A stretch of DNA of 64,000 nucleotides from Pseudonocardia autotrophica (GTDB lineage Bacteria > Actinomycetota > Actinomycetes > Mycobacteriales > Pseudonocardiaceae): contig NZ_JNYD01000005.1 of assembly GCF_000717175.1 (NCBI RefSeq), positions 62,001-126,000 of the forward strand. Reading direction: 5' to 3'. Numbering within the stretch: the first letter of the stretch is position 1; each line of letters starts with the position of its first letter. This document shows, in pieces, positions 17,665-26,981 of the stretch. The position numbers and the translations under genes were made by a program. The notes beneath the pieces were generated by a model that did no database searches, was not told the DNA's origin, and saw nothing but the letters and a program-made list of their open reading frames with translations.

Positions 17665-20601
17665 TCAGCCGCCCGGCGACGGGGCCGGGGTGGCCGAGGG
17701 CGCCGGGGCGGCGCTCTGGGCGGCCTGGAACTTCTTCACGGCCGCGTCGAGGGCCGAGAGCGCCTCACCCTGGGCCGTGAAGTCACCCGACTGCTGCGCG
17801 GCCTTGAGCTGGGCCAGGGCCGCGGAGATCTCGCCCGCCGCGGAGGCCAGCTCGGGGCTCGCCCCGGTGTTCGGTGTCGGCGACCCCGTCGACGGTGCCT
17901 GTGGCGTGGAGCCCTGGTTCGGTGTCGTGGCCGCGGCCCCGGCACCGGCGCCCGCCCCGAACACCTGGTCCAGCGCCGTCGCCAGGTTCGCGTCGTAGCC
18001 GACGCGCCCGCCGAAGCTCACCAGCACGCGGGCGAGCTGCGGGTAGGACGAGTCCTGCCCCGCCCGCTCGATGTACACGGGTTCGACGTACAGCAGCCCA
18101 CCCGCCACGGGCAGCGTCAGCAGGTTCCCGTAGTCGATCGTGGTCTGGTTCTGTCTCAGCAGGTTCAGCTCCGACGACACGTTCGGCGAGCCGAGGAACT
18201 GCGCCTGGACCTGCTGCGGGCCGAGTGTCTGCGTGTCCGCCGGCAACTGCAGCACGGTGATCTTGCCGTAGGTGCCCGGTTCCGAGCTCGCCGACATGTA
18301 GGAGGCCATGAACTGGCGCCGCAGGCTCACGAGGGCGCTGGTGAGCTGGAAGCTCGAGCCGCTCTGCCCCGGCAGGCCCGTGAGCATGTAGTACGGCGGC
18401 TGCGCGTCCTGCGCCGCGCCCGTGTTGCCCTGGACCGTCGGGTCCGAGGGGACGTCCCAGAAGGAGACCGTGGAGAAGAACTCGCCCGGGTTGTCGACGT
18501 GGTAGCGGGTCAGCAGCTCCCGCTGGACCTTGAACTGGTCCTCCGGGTACCGGAAGTGCTCGCGCAGCTGGTCGCTGATGTCCGACGCCGGCTTGACCGT
18601 GCCCGGGAACGTCTTCATCCAGGTCTGCAGGACCGGGTCCTTGTCGTCGAAGGCGTAGAGGGTCACGGTGCCGTCGTAGGCGTCGACGGTCGCCTTCACG
18701 GAGTTGCGCAGGTAGCTGATGGTGTCGTTCGGCAGCCGCTGGCCCTGCAGGCCGAGCTGGCTGTCCTGCGTGGTGTCGCCCAGCGGCACCTGCTCCGCGT
18801 ACGGGTAGTTCCGCAGCGTGGTGTAGCCGTCGACGATCCACTGGATACGCCCGTCGACGACCGCCGGGTACGGGTCGTTGTCGACGGTCAGCCAGGGGGC
18901 GACCTTCTCGACGCGGTCCCGCGGGTCCCGGTCGTACATGATCTTCGAGTTGTCGTTGATCGAGCTGTTGAACAGGATGTTCCGCTCGCCGTAGTAGAGC
19001 GAGAAGACCAGCCGGTTGAACAGGTTGCCGAGCGAGACGCCGCCCTTGCCCGTGTACGTGTACTGGGCGCTGTCGGTGTCGTACTCGCGCGGCGCGGCAG
19101 CCTCCTCGGCGCCGACGATCGAGTAGTCCGTGATCAGCTCGCCGTAGTAGATCCGCGGCTCGGCGACCGGGATCTGCCCCTCGGTCGTGGTGTCGCTGAC
19201 GGTGAACTTCGGCAGGCCGCCCTGGCCGCCGGTGTCCTCCAGCGCGGCGTTGACCTGGTTCGCCGGCGCGGCGACGAAGCCGTTGCCGTGCGTGTAGACG
19301 AGGTGCCGGTTGATCCAGTCCTGCTGGTTGCCGACGAGCGCGCTCGAGTCGAGCTCACGGGCGGCGACCACGTAGTCCTGCTTCTGCCCGTCGACCGTGT
19401 AGCGGTCGATGTCCAGCTTCTCGGGGAAGCCGTAGAAGTTCCGCCGCTGCTGGAGCTGGGTGAAGGTCTTGGTGAGCTTGCCCGGGTCGAGCAGGCGGAT
19501 GTTCGGGATCGTGTCCGTGTCCGCCCGGACCTGCGCCGACGTGGCGGACGACGTTCCCGAGTACGGCTCGATCGTGACCTTGTCGTCCGTGAGCCCGAAG
19601 GCCTGCCGGGTGGCGGCGATGTTGCGCTCGATCGACGGCGCCTCGCGCTCGTTCGCGTTGGGCGCGACGACGAACTGCTGCAGCACCGCGGGCCATGCGG
19701 CGCCGACCAGCACGCTCGACAGCACCAGCAGCACCACCGCGATGGCCGGGAGCTGCAGGTTCCGCCGGAACACCGCCGCGAAGAACGCCGCGGCACAGAT
19801 GATCGAGATGACCAGCAGGATGATCTTGGCCGGCATCACGGCGTTGAGGTCCGTGTAGGTGGCGCCGAAGAAGTTCTGGTTGCGGTCGGAGTAGAGCAGC
19901 TCGTACCGGTCGAGGTAGTACGCCACCGCCTTGAGCAGCACGAACACGCCGGCGAGGATCGCCAGCTGCGCCCGCGCGGCCGCCGAGACCTGGCCCGAGC
20001 GGCCGGCCAGCCGGATCCCGCCGAAGACGTAGTGCGCGATCAGCGCCACCACGAAGCAGATCGCGACCGTGACGAACAGCCAGTTCAGCAGCATCCGGAT
20101 GAACGGCAGCGTGAAGGCGTAGAAGCCGATGTCGTTGCCGAACTCGGGATCGGTCTGCCCGAACGGCGTGCCGTTCAGGAACATCTGCGTGGTCTGCCAG
20201 TCGCCCTGCGCGGCCAGGCCGGCGATGATGCCGACGATCACCGGAATGCCGATCCCGAACAGCCGCAGCCGGCCGATGATCACGGTGCGGTACCGGGCGA
20301 TCGGGTCCTCCGGCCCGTTGACCGGCACGAAGACGGGGCGGAACCGGTAGGCGAGCCAGAGCGTGAGCCAGACCGCGCCGCCGAGCAGCAGCCCGCCGAT
20401 CACGAACTGGACGATCCGGGTGCCGATCACGGTGCCGAGCACGCCGCGGTAGCCGGTCTCGCCGTACCAGAGCCAGTCGACGTAGAAGTCGACCAGCCGG
20501 GATCCACCCAGCAGCACCACCACCAGGACCGCGGCCGCGATCAGCAGTATCCGCGTACGGCGGGACAACGACGGTGCTCCCGCCGGGGGCCGCATGGCCA
20601 C
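17665..20601 (-). CDS. UPF0182 family membrane protein
   Basis: A 978-residue member of UPF0182, a large actinobacterial membrane protein of unknown function (Rv3193c type). About seven hydrophobic segments occupy the first 330 residues. They are followed by a large predicted extracytoplasmic domain (NIRLLDPGKLTKTF, NRHLVYTHGNGFV, RIYYGELITDYSIV, NILFNSSI) and an Ala/Pro/Thr-rich tail after about residue 910. The GTG at 20601 follows GAGGAG at five bases; the ATG at 20595 is also possible. Its downstream neighbours are absent, so it is monocistronic. The 171 bases upstream of it hold no gene. Confidence 0.92.
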   Translation of the reverse strand: MAMRPPAGAPSLSRRTRILLIAAAVLVVVLLGGSRLVDFYVDWLWYGETGYRGVLGTVIGTRIVQFVIGGLLLGGAVWLTLWLAYRFRPVFVPVNGPEDPIARYRTVIIGRLRLFGIGIPVIVGIIAGLAAQGDWQTTQMFLNGTPFGQTDPEFGNDIGFYAFTLPFIRMLLNWLFVTVAICFVVALIAHYVFGGIRLAGRSGQVSAAARAQLAILAGVFVLLKAVAYYLDRYELLYSDRNQNFFGATYTDLNAVMPAKIILLVISIICAAAFFAAVFRRNLQLPAIAVVLLVLSSVLVGAAWPAVLQQFVVAPNANEREAPSIERNIAATRQAFGLTDDKVTIEPYSGTSSATSAQVRADTDTIPNIRLLDPGKLTKTFTQLQQRRNFYGFPEKLDIDRYTVDGQKQDYVVAARELDSSALVGNQQDWINRHLVYTHGNGFVAAPANQVNAALEDTGGQGGLPKFTVSDTTTEGQIPVAEPRIYYGELITDYSIVGAEEAAAPREYDTDSAQYTYTGKGGVSLGNLFNRLVFSLYYGERNILFNSSINDNSKIMYDRDPRDRVEKVAPWLTVDNDPYPAVVDGRIQWIVDGYTTLRNYPYAEQVPLGDTTQDSQLGLQGQRLPNDTISYLRNSVKATVDAYDGTVTLYAFDDKDPVLQTWMKTFPGTVKPASDISDQLREHFRYPEDQFKVQRELLTRYHVDNPGEFFSTVSFWDVPSDPTVQGNTGAAQDAQPPYYMLTGLPGQSGSSFQLTSALVSLRRQFMASYMSASSEPGTYGKITVLQLPADTQTLGPQQVQAQFLGSPNVSSELNLLRQNQTTIDYGNLLTLPVAGGLLYVEPVYIERAGQDSSYPQLARVLVSFGGRVGYDANLATALDQVFGAGAGAGAAATTPNQGSTPQAPSTGSPTPNTGASPELASAAGEISAALAQLKAAQQSGDFTAQGEALSALDAAVKKFQAAQSAAPAPSATPAPSPGG

Positions 20602-20772
20602 GGCAACTCCTCGAGGGTCGGTTCTGGTGCGTCAACTCTACGGACGGGGTGTGGAGTTCCCGTGTGTCCCGTGTGCCCGCACCGTTCGTACGGTTCGTCC
20701 GTTCCGTGTCCGCTCGCCGGCGACCGTACCGCGTCCGCCCGACAGTGCGGATCCGCCCAGCTCAGCCATTCT

Positions 20773-21795
20773 TCAGGGGGTGCACAGCGGGGCCTGCCCG
20801 CCGCCGTCGAGCGTCTCCAGCGCGTCGACCGCGGAGGCGAGCGTGGTCACCCGGACCAGGCGCAGCCCGTCGGGCGCGTTCTGCACGGCCTCGGCGCAGT
20901 TGTCGCTCGGCACGAGGAAGGTGACCGCGCCCGCGTCCCGCGCCGCCCGCATCTTGAACGGGATGCCGCCGATCGGTCCGACCGTCCCGTCCGCCGTGAT
21001 CGTGCCGGTGCCCGCGACGAACTGGCCGCCGTTGAGCTCCCCCGGCGTCAGCTTGTCGACGACGGCGAGCGCGAACATCAGCCCGGCCGACGGGCCGCCG
21101 ATGTCCCCGAGGCTGATGGTGATGGCCCCGGAGACGGGCTGGACACCCGGCCGCACGCCGAGCATCCCCTGGTCGCGGTCCGGGCTGGAGCCGAGCGTGA
21201 TCGTGGCGTCCTGCTGGGCGTCGCCGCGCCGGTAGGTGACGACGACGGGCTCGCCCGGCCGGGTGCCGTTCAGCGCGTCGGCCACGGCCTGCGGGGTCGC
21301 GACCGGGGTCCCGCGCACCGCGACGATCGTGTCGCCCTGCTGCAGCACGCCCTCGGCAGGCGAGCCGGGCACGACGTCGGCCACCGTGGCCCGGGTCGGC
21401 AGCTTCAGCTCGGACAGCGCGGCGAGCTCGGCGTTCGTCTCCGACGCCGTGAACTGCTCCGCGTTCTCCCGGTCGACCTCCTGGGTCGACCGCCCGGGCG
21501 GGAACACCGTGTCCCGCGGCACCAGCCGCCGGTCCGGTGCCAGCCAGAACCCGAGGGCCTGCAGGCCGGTCACGCCGTCGTTGACCGAGACCGTGGTCAT
21601 GTTGAGGTGCCCCGAGGTGGGGAAGGTCGGCGCCCCGTCGACGGCGACGACCTGCGTCCCGTCCACGGCGCCCAGCGTGTCGTAGGTCGGCCCGGGCCCC
21701 AGGGCGACGAAGGGCACGCGGACGACGGTCCCGACGCCCACCACCACCATCACCAGGAGCACCGCGGCGACCAGCGTCGACGTCCGGCGTCTCAC
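20773..21795 (-). CDS. Membrane-anchored PDZ domain, Lon-like S16 protease
   Basis: A 340-residue protein of the YlbL/Rv3194c type. A single N-terminal membrane helix (residues 8-30) is followed by a PDZ domain (about 130-205, VVPGSPAEGVLQQGDTIVAV) and a Lon-type S16 proteolytic domain. The catalytic dyad is intact: Ser236 in GGPSAG and Lys281 in PIGGIPFK. The protease faces the cell exterior and is ATP-independent since no AAA+ domain is present. It is divergent from the zincin gene with 50 bases between starts. Confidence 0.92.
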   Translation of the reverse strand: MRRRTSTLVAAVLLVMVVVGVGTVVRVPFVALGPGPTYDTLGAVDGTQVVAVDGAPTFPTSGHLNMTTVSVNDGVTGLQALGFWLAPDRRLVPRDTVFPPGRSTQEVDRENAEQFTASETNAELAALSELKLPTRATVADVVPGSPAEGVLQQGDTIVAVRGTPVATPQAVADALNGTRPGEPVVVTYRRGDAQQDATITLGSSPDRDQGMLGVRPGVQPVSGAITISLGDIGGPSAGLMFALAVVDKLTPGELNGGQFVAGTGTITADGTVGPIGGIPFKMRAARDAGAVTFLVPSDNCAEAVQNAPDGLRLVRVTTLASAVDALETLDGGGQAPLCTP

Positions 21796-21845
21796 GGAGA
21801 GCGAACCTACGCCGCAGCCCCCGGGGGCCGCGTACCGTGGTCGGC

Positions 21846-23381
21846 ATGAGTGACGTCCCGTTCGGCTTCGGCCCTTCCGACCGCGACCCGGACCGCGACC
21901 CGGACCGCGACCGCAAGCGGGACGAGGGTGGCGAGGGCGGCAACGAGGGCCCCAAGGACCCCTTCGGCTTCGGCAGCCTCCCCGGCGGCGGTCAGTTCCC
22001 CGGCATCCCGGGGATGCCCGGCATCCCGGGGATGCCCGGCATGCCCGGCGGCGGTCCGGGCGGCTTCGACGTCGGCCAACTCGGCCAGATGCTCAGCCAG
22101 CTCGGGCAGATGCTGTCCAGTGCGAGCCAGGCGGGCGGCGGCGGTGGCGGCCCGGTCAACTACGACCTGGCCGCGCAGATGGCGACCCAGCAGCTCGCGC
22201 AGAAGACCTCGTCGCTCACGGACGCGCAGCGCACCGCCGTGGCCGACGCGCTCAAGCTGGCGGAGCTCTGGCTCGACCCGGCGACGGAGTTCCCGGCCGG
22301 CGCGACCGAGACCGTGGCCTGGACGCCGACGGACTGGGTGAAGGCGAGCATGCCCACCTGGAAGCGGCTGTGCGACCCCGTCGCCCAGCGGGTGTCCGGC
22401 GCGTGGGTGGAGGGCCTGCCCGAGGAGATCCGCAGCGCCGCCGGCCCGATGCTCGCGATGATCGGCCAGATGGGCGGGCTCGCCTTCGGCAGCCAGCTCG
22501 GCAGCGGCCTCGGCCAGCTCGCCGCCGAGGTGCTGACCGGTACCGAGGTCGGCTTCCCGGTCGGGCCCGAGCGCACCGCCGCCCTGCTGCCCGAGGCCAT
22601 CGAGAAGTTCACCGAGGGCCTCGACCGCCCCGCGAGCGAGGTCATGATCTACCTGGCCGCCCGCGAGGCGGCGCACCATCGGCTGTTCGCGCACGTGCCG
22701 TGGCTGCGGGAGCGGCTGCTCGGCGCGGTCGAGGACTACGCCCGCGGCATCACCGTCGACACCTCGCGCATCGAGGACATGGCCCGCCAGATCGACCCGT
22801 CGAACCCGGCGTCGATCCAGGAGGCCATGCAGTCCGGCATGTTCGAGCCGCAGACCACGCCGGAGCAGAAGGCGGCGCTGGCCCGGCTCGAGACGCTGCT
22901 CGCCCTGATCGAGGGCTGGGTGGACACCGTCGTGGCCGAGGGCGTCGGCGAGCGGCTGCCCGGCGCGGGCGCGCTGCGCGAGACGCTGCGTCGCCGCCGC
23001 GCCTCCGGCGGCCCGGCGGAGCAGGCCTTCGCCAGCATCGTCGGGCTCGAGCTGCGGCCCCGGAAGCTCCGGGCCGCCGCCGAGCTGTGGAAGCTGCTCG
23101 GCGAGGAGCGCGGCATCGAGGGGCGCGACGCGGTGTGGGCCCACCCGGACCTGCTGCCGGACTCGGACGGCCTCGACGACCCCGCCGGCTTCGTGCAGCA
23201 CCGCGACGACACGGCCGACCCGATCGCCGAGCTGGAGAAGCAGTTCGCCGCCGAGGCCGCCGAGGCCGCGGAGCAGGAGAAGCCGGAGGAGCCGGAGACC
23301 CCCGACGCCTCCGACTCGTCCGACCGCCCGGACGAGTCCGGCAAGGGGGACGACGAGGGCGGGTCGGGCCCGAAGGCCTGA
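21846..23381 (+). CDS. Zincin_2 (DUF2342) putative zinc metalloprotease
   Basis: A 511-residue homologue of Rv3195. The zincin_2 motif appears as E274-AA-H277-H278 (AAREAAHHRLFAHVPWL). The N-terminus contains two low-complexity stretches: an Asp/Arg repeat (DRDPDRDPDRDRKRD) and a Gly/Pro/Met/Ile repeat (PGMPGIPGMPG). Both are encoded by short tandem DNA repeats (21884-21914 and 22002-22052). The C-terminal 50 residues are acidic and disordered. The ATG at 21846 is used rather than the GTG at 21837. The substrate is unknown. Confidence 0.88.
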   Translation: MSDVPFGFGPSDRDPDRDPDRDRKRDEGGEGGNEGPKDPFGFGSLPGGGQFPGIPGMPGIPGMPGMPGGGPGGFDVGQLGQMLSQLGQMLSSASQAGGGGGGPVNYDLAAQMATQQLAQKTSSLTDAQRTAVADALKLAELWLDPATEFPAGATETVAWTPTDWVKASMPTWKRLCDPVAQRVSGAWVEGLPEEIRSAAGPMLAMIGQMGGLAFGSQLGSGLGQLAAEVLTGTEVGFPVGPERTAALLPEAIEKFTEGLDRPASEVMIYLAAREAAHHRLFAHVPWLRERLLGAVEDYARGITVDTSRIEDMARQIDPSNPASIQEAMQSGMFEPQTTPEQKAALARLETLLALIEGWVDTVVAEGVGERLPGAGALRETLRRRRASGGPAEQAFASIVGLELRPRKLRAAAELWKLLGEERGIEGRDAVWAHPDLLPDSDGLDDPAGFVQHRDDTADPIAELEKQFAAEAAEAAEQEKPEEPETPDASDSSDRPDESGKGDDEGGSGPKA

Positions 23382-23432
23382 TCCTTCGCTCTGGTGGGTG
23401 TGCGGGCCGGGACGGGCGCCACGCCGTTGAGC

Positions 23433-23496
23433 ATGATCACCGCTTGCGGTAGCTGGCGGACGCTGATGGCCGGGATGTACCCCGTTCGGTGATCAT
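23433..23496. repeat. 64-base element bounded by 10-base inverted repeats
   Basis: ATGATCACCG (23433-23442) and CGGTGATCAT (23487-23496) are exact inverted copies enclosing 44 bases. It lies between convergent genes (zincin ending 23381, metallopeptidase ending 23602). The size and GATCA-bearing ends resemble the hairpin units of the array at 59110-59965, though the inside differs. Confidence 0.5.
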
Positions 23497-23601
23497 GGTC
23501 GCCGGCGGGCGGGGTGTGCCGGGTCCCGGCGGGTGTCCGGGGCGGCAGATCGTCGACGAGGCGACCAGGCCCGGTGCCCGGTGGGAGATCGCCGGACCTG
23601 G

Positions 23602-24204
23602 TCAGCCGATGCTGGCGGCCGCCTCGTCCGGGTCCGCGGCGCCCTCGTCCTCGGCGTCCGGCAGGTCCTCGCCGTCCGTGCCGACCAGGCCCAGGCCCGC
23701 GGCCGCGGACAGCCCCTCCAGGTAGCCGATGGCGCGCTCGGTGCGCGGGTAGTGGTGCACGAGCGACCAGAAGTAGTCGTCGTGCCCCGGGGCGAGCAGG
23801 TGCGCCAGCTCGTGCACCAGCACGTAGTCGACCACCCAGCCCGGCGCCTCGCGCAGCCGCTCGCTGATCCGGATCGTGCGGTCCTGCGGGGTGCACGAGG
23901 CCCAGCGGGTGCGCATCGGCGGCACCCACCGCACCGACGCCGGCGTGGCCCGGCCGCCCAGGTACCGCTTCGACAGCTCGAGGCAGCGGTCGAGCAGCGC
24001 CTCGTCGCCGTGCCGGCCGGGTGAGCGGCGCTTGGCCTCGCTCTTCTCGAGCCGGTTGACCATCTCGTCCACCCAGCGCCGTTCCTCGGCCTCGCTCATC
24101 CAGCCCGGGATGAACACGATCACCGTGTCACCCTCGCGCCGCGCGCTGACCATCCGACGCCGCCGTTGACTCCGTCTCACCTCGACGACCGCGGGGCTCG
24201 CCAT
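23602..24204 (-). CDS. DUF45/YgjP-like zinc metallopeptidase
   Basis: A 200-residue protein with the zincin signature H131-E-L-A-H135 and a third ligand H141 (HELAHLLAPGHDDYFW). The family's RTRWASC precedes it at 98-104. It belongs to the YgjP/SprT-like M48-related group, whose substrates are mostly unknown. The C-terminal 35 residues are acidic. It is divergent from the ThiF-like gene across the paired DnaA boxes. Confidence 0.88.
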   Translation of the reverse strand: MASPAVVEVRRSQRRRRMVSARREGDTVIVFIPGWMSEAEERRWVDEMVNRLEKSEAKRRSPGRHGDEALLDRCLELSKRYLGGRATPASVRWVPPMRTRWASCTPQDRTIRISERLREAPGWVVDYVLVHELAHLLAPGHDDYFWSLVHHYPRTERAIGYLEGLSAAAGLGLVGTDGEDLPDAEDEGAADPDEAAASIG

Positions 24205-24260
24205 TCCCCCACCCTAGGCCCCGCGACGGGCGGGCGGGAGCGGAGGACCTCGGGCGCCCG

Positions 24261-24294
24261 GGTTGTCCACAGGTCGGCGCACCTGTGGACAACC
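24261..24294. promoter_or_regulatory. Two opposed consensus DnaA boxes in a 14-base-arm palindrome
   Basis: GGTTGTCCACAGGT (24261-24274) and its exact inverse (24281-24294) are separated by six bases. Each arm contains TTGTCCACA (24263-24271, and on the other strand 24284-24292), the DnaA box consensus known from Streptomyces. The pair sits between divergent genes starting at 24204 and 24321. It could regulate them or titrate DnaA; with only two boxes and no dnaA/dnaN it is not an origin. Confidence 0.65.
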
Positions 24295-24320
24295 GTTCGC
24301 GGGGCCGCGGCCCGCCGACC

Positions 24321-25463
24321 ATGCTCGGTCCCGTGATCCGCGCACTCGCCTCCCTCCCCCGCCGGCTGGTCCTGGCCCCGCACCGGCCCCTGCTCGCCCG
24401 CGGTGCCCGCGCACGCCAGGTCGGGCTGGCCCCGCGGGGCAACGTCGTGGTGGACGGGCTGCCGGCCGCGCTGCTGCCCCTGCTCGAGCGGCTGCGTGCT
24501 CCGGCGGTCGCGCTGGACTGGGTCGCCGAGGCGGCGGCCCGCGGGGTCGGGGTCGAGTTCGCGGAGGCCGTGCTGCGCGGGCTCGTGGCGCGCAGCGCGC
24601 TCGTCGACCCGGCCGTGGGCGAGCGGCGGGCCGAGCGCCGGGCGGCGAGCGCGGTGCAGGTGCGGGGCGACGGGCCGTTGGCCGTCGCAGTGGCGGTGGC
24701 GCTCGCGCGGGCCGGCGTCGGCGCGGTGCAGGTGCTGGCCCGGGGGCACGTCGAGAGCGCCGACGTCGGCTGCGGGTACGAGGAGGAGTCGGTGGGCGGG
24801 CCCCGTGCCGACGCGGCCGCCGAGGCGGTGAAACGGGTCCGGCCCGGCACCGCCACCGATCCCCTGCCGCCCGGCCGCACCCCCGATCTGGTGGTGCTCA
24901 CCGACGCAGTGGTCCCGGAGCCGGAGGTCGTCACCGAGCTCACGGTGACCGGGACCGACCACCTGCCGGTGCTGGTCCGCGAGGGGCTCGGGGTGGTGGG
25001 GCCGCTGGTCCTGGTCGGGCGCTCGCCGTGCCTGCGGTGCGTCGAGCTGGGCCGGGGCGACCTCGATCCGGCGTGGCCGGTGGTCGCTGCCCAACTGACC
25101 GGGCGCAGCGGTGGGGCGGAGCCGGAGGCCGTCACCGCCACCGCGGCCCTCGGGGCGGCGCAGGCGCTCCTCGCGCTCGACGGCGAGCGCCCGCCGCCGA
25201 CCCTCGGCGCGGCCCTCGAGCTCGACGTGCACGGCGGCGGCCTGCACCGGCGGCCCTGGCGGGCGCACCCCGACTGCCACTGCGGCGCGAGCCCGCGGGC
25301 TGCACCCGTCCCGGCCCCGCGCATCGCGCCGGGTCGGGCGGGTGTGGGGGCGACTGCAGCGGCCGTCGGAAGGGCAGATGTGACGGACGCCTCCCCCACG
25401 TGCGCCGCGGAGGTCGGCGCGACGTGCGTGCCGGCGGCGCGGCGGGAGACAATCATGAGGTGA
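24321..25463 (+). CDS. ThiF/E1-like (TOMM cyclodehydratase-like) protein
   Basis: A 380-residue protein matching Rv3196 in position. It resembles the E1/ThiF-like leader-binding part of azoline cyclodehydratases. There is an N-terminal domain, a degenerate nucleotide-fold segment (VQVRGDGPLAVAVAVALARAG) and a Cys pair in RSPCLRCVELGR. The zinc-type cysteines continue in HPDCHCG. The family's ATP-binding residues are not obvious. The ATG at 24321 avoids overlapping the DnaA-box palindrome; an upstream GTG at 24285 is in frame. Its TGA overlaps the ABC1 GTG (GTGA), so the two are coupled. No azoline peptide precursor is visible, so it is probably a conserved housekeeping relative. Confidence 0.7.
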   Translation: MLGPVIRALASLPRRLVLAPHRPLLARGARARQVGLAPRGNVVVDGLPAALLPLLERLRAPAVALDWVAEAAARGVGVEFAEAVLRGLVARSALVDPAVGERRAERRAASAVQVRGDGPLAVAVAVALARAGVGAVQVLARGHVESADVGCGYEEESVGGPRADAAAEAVKRVRPGTATDPLPPGRTPDLVVLTDAVVPEPEVVTELTVTGTDHLPVLVREGLGVVGPLVLVGRSPCLRCVELGRGDLDPAWPVVAAQLTGRSGGAEPEAVTATAALGAAQALLALDGERPPPTLGAALELDVHGGGLHRRPWRAHPDCHCGASPRAAPVPAPRIAPGRAGVGATAAAVGRADVTDASPTCAAEVGATCVPAARRETIMR

Positions 25464-26776
25464 GCGACATCCCCCGCCGCACCGCCTCCCGCACGGCCAA
25501 GCTGGCCAGCCTGCCGCTCGGGGTCGCCGGACGCGCCGCCGCAGGATGGGGCCGCCGGCTCGCCGGTGGCGACCGTGACCAGATCTCCGCGCAGATGATG
25601 GCCAAGAGCGCCGAGCAGCTCTTCGCGGTCCTGGGCGAGCTCAAGGGCGGCGCCATGAAGTTCGGGCAGGCGCTGAGCATCTTCGAGGCCGCGGTGCCCG
25701 AGGAGCTCGCCGGCCCGTACCGCGAGGCGTTGACCAGGCTGCAGAGCGCGGCCCCGCCGATGCCACCGGCCGACGTGCACCGGATGCTGGCCGAGCAGTT
25801 CGGGCGCAACTGGCGGTCGCGGTTCCAGGACTTCGACGAGGAACCCGCCGCGGCGGCGAGCATCGGCCAGGTGCACCGCGGCGTGTGGCGCGACGGCCGT
25901 GAGGTCGCCGTCAAGGTCCAGTACCCGGGTGCGGAGGAGGCGCTACGGTCCGACCTGCGCCAGCTGTCCCGGATGAGCCGGCTGCTGCAGCCGCTGGCGC
26001 CGGGCATGGACATCAAGCCGCTGATCACCGAGCTGCAGGAGCGGATGGTCGAGGAGCTCGACTACCGGGACGAGGCCGACAACCAGCGGGCCTTCGCCGC
26101 CGAGTACGACGGCGACCCCGAGATCCGGGTGCCGAAGGTGGTCGCTTCGGCGCCGCGGGCGATGGTGAGCGAGTGGGTCACCGGGCGCCGGCTGTCGGAC
26201 GTGATCCGCGCGGGCACCCAGGAGGAGCGCGACCACGCGGGCGCGCGGCTCGCGGGGTTCCACTACTCGGCGCCCTACCGGCTGCACCTGCTGCACTCCG
26301 ATCCGCACCCCGGCAACTTCCAGGTCCTCGACGACGGCCGGCTGCTCGTCGTCGACTTCGGGGCGGTCGCGCGGCTCCCCGAGGGACTGCCCCCGCCGCT
26401 GACCGTCATGACGAAGTTCGCCCTGGAGAACCGGCCCGCCGACCTGCTGCAGCTGCTGCGGGACGAGGGCTTCGTGCGCCCCGGCACCGAGCTCACGGCG
26501 GAGGAGGCGCTGGCCTACCTGGCGCCGTTCACCGAGCCCCTGCACACCGAGAGCTTCCACTTCACCCGGGCCTGGCTGCAGCGGCAGGCCGAGCGCGTCG
26601 GCGACCTGCGGCGGCCCGAGTTCGACACCGGGCGTGCGCTGAACCTGCCGCCGCAGTACCTGCTGGTGCACCGGGTCACCCTCGGCACGCTCGGGGTGCT
26701 GTGCCAGCTCGAGGCGGACGTGCCGCTGCGGGGGATCGTCGGCCGCTGGCAGCCCGAGCTGTTCGCGGCCACCTGA
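25460..26776 (+). CDS. ABC1/UbiB-family atypical kinase
   Basis: A 438-residue ABC1/ADCK (UbiB) family protein, the counterpart of Rv3197. Visible motifs are the KxGQ-like GGAMKFGQALS near residue 70, ASIGQVH, the lysine in VAVKVQYPG, and the kinase catalytic region HSDPHPGNFQV followed by VVDFGAV. Family members are ATPases or kinases linked to isoprenoid quinone lipids. A GTGA overlap couples it to the ThiF-like gene. In mycobacteria the homologue lies next to whiB7 and has been tied to macrolide resistance, which matches the neighbourhood here. Confidence 0.9.
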   Translation: MSDIPRRTASRTAKLASLPLGVAGRAAAGWGRRLAGGDRDQISAQMMAKSAEQLFAVLGELKGGAMKFGQALSIFEAAVPEELAGPYREALTRLQSAAPPMPPADVHRMLAEQFGRNWRSRFQDFDEEPAAAASIGQVHRGVWRDGREVAVKVQYPGAEEALRSDLRQLSRMSRLLQPLAPGMDIKPLITELQERMVEELDYRDEADNQRAFAAEYDGDPEIRVPKVVASAPRAMVSEWVTGRRLSDVIRAGTQEERDHAGARLAGFHYSAPYRLHLLHSDPHPGNFQVLDDGRLLVVDFGAVARLPEGLPPPLTVMTKFALENRPADLLQLLRDEGFVRPGTELTAEEALAYLAPFTEPLHTESFHFTRAWLQRQAERVGDLRRPEFDTGRALNLPPQYLLVHRVTLGTLGVLCQLEADVPLRGIVGRWQPELFAAT

Positions 26777-26815
26777 CCCGCCGCGCCGCCGGGGCGGACG
26801 CGGATCCGGACGGAC

Positions 26816-26852
26816 GACGCCCGCCCCGGAGGTAGCTCCCGGGGCGGGCGTC
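26816..26852 (+). terminator. Terminator after the ABC1 gene
   Basis: Fourteen-base perfect arms GACGCCCGCCCCGG (26816-26829) and its complement (26839-26852) enclose a 9-base loop, 40 bases after the stop. The following bases to 26981 hold no gene. Confidence 0.7.
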
Positions 26853-26981
26853 AGGAACCGCGGTGGGACGCGCGGCGGCCGTCGTGGCGAGCGAGGGCGG
26901 CGGGGCGTCACCCGTCGCCGGGCCCGGTCCGGTGCGACGGACGGGGCCCGGCGGACGTGCACCGCGGTGCCCTCCCGCGAC

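Noticed and set aside
17656..21849. 1397-codon plus-strand open frame
   Set aside because: It is antisense to the UPF0182 and PDZ protease genes, both strongly supported by domains; its translation is a low-complexity shadow.
24261..24294. Replication origin
   Set aside because: Only two DnaA boxes are present, with no AT-rich unwinding region and no dnaA, dnaN or parAB genes nearby.
24321..25463. A thiazole/oxazole-modified peptide cluster around the ThiF-like gene
   Set aside because: No precursor peptide, YcaO or oxidase gene is present; the gene's position matches the conserved Rv3196 locus.
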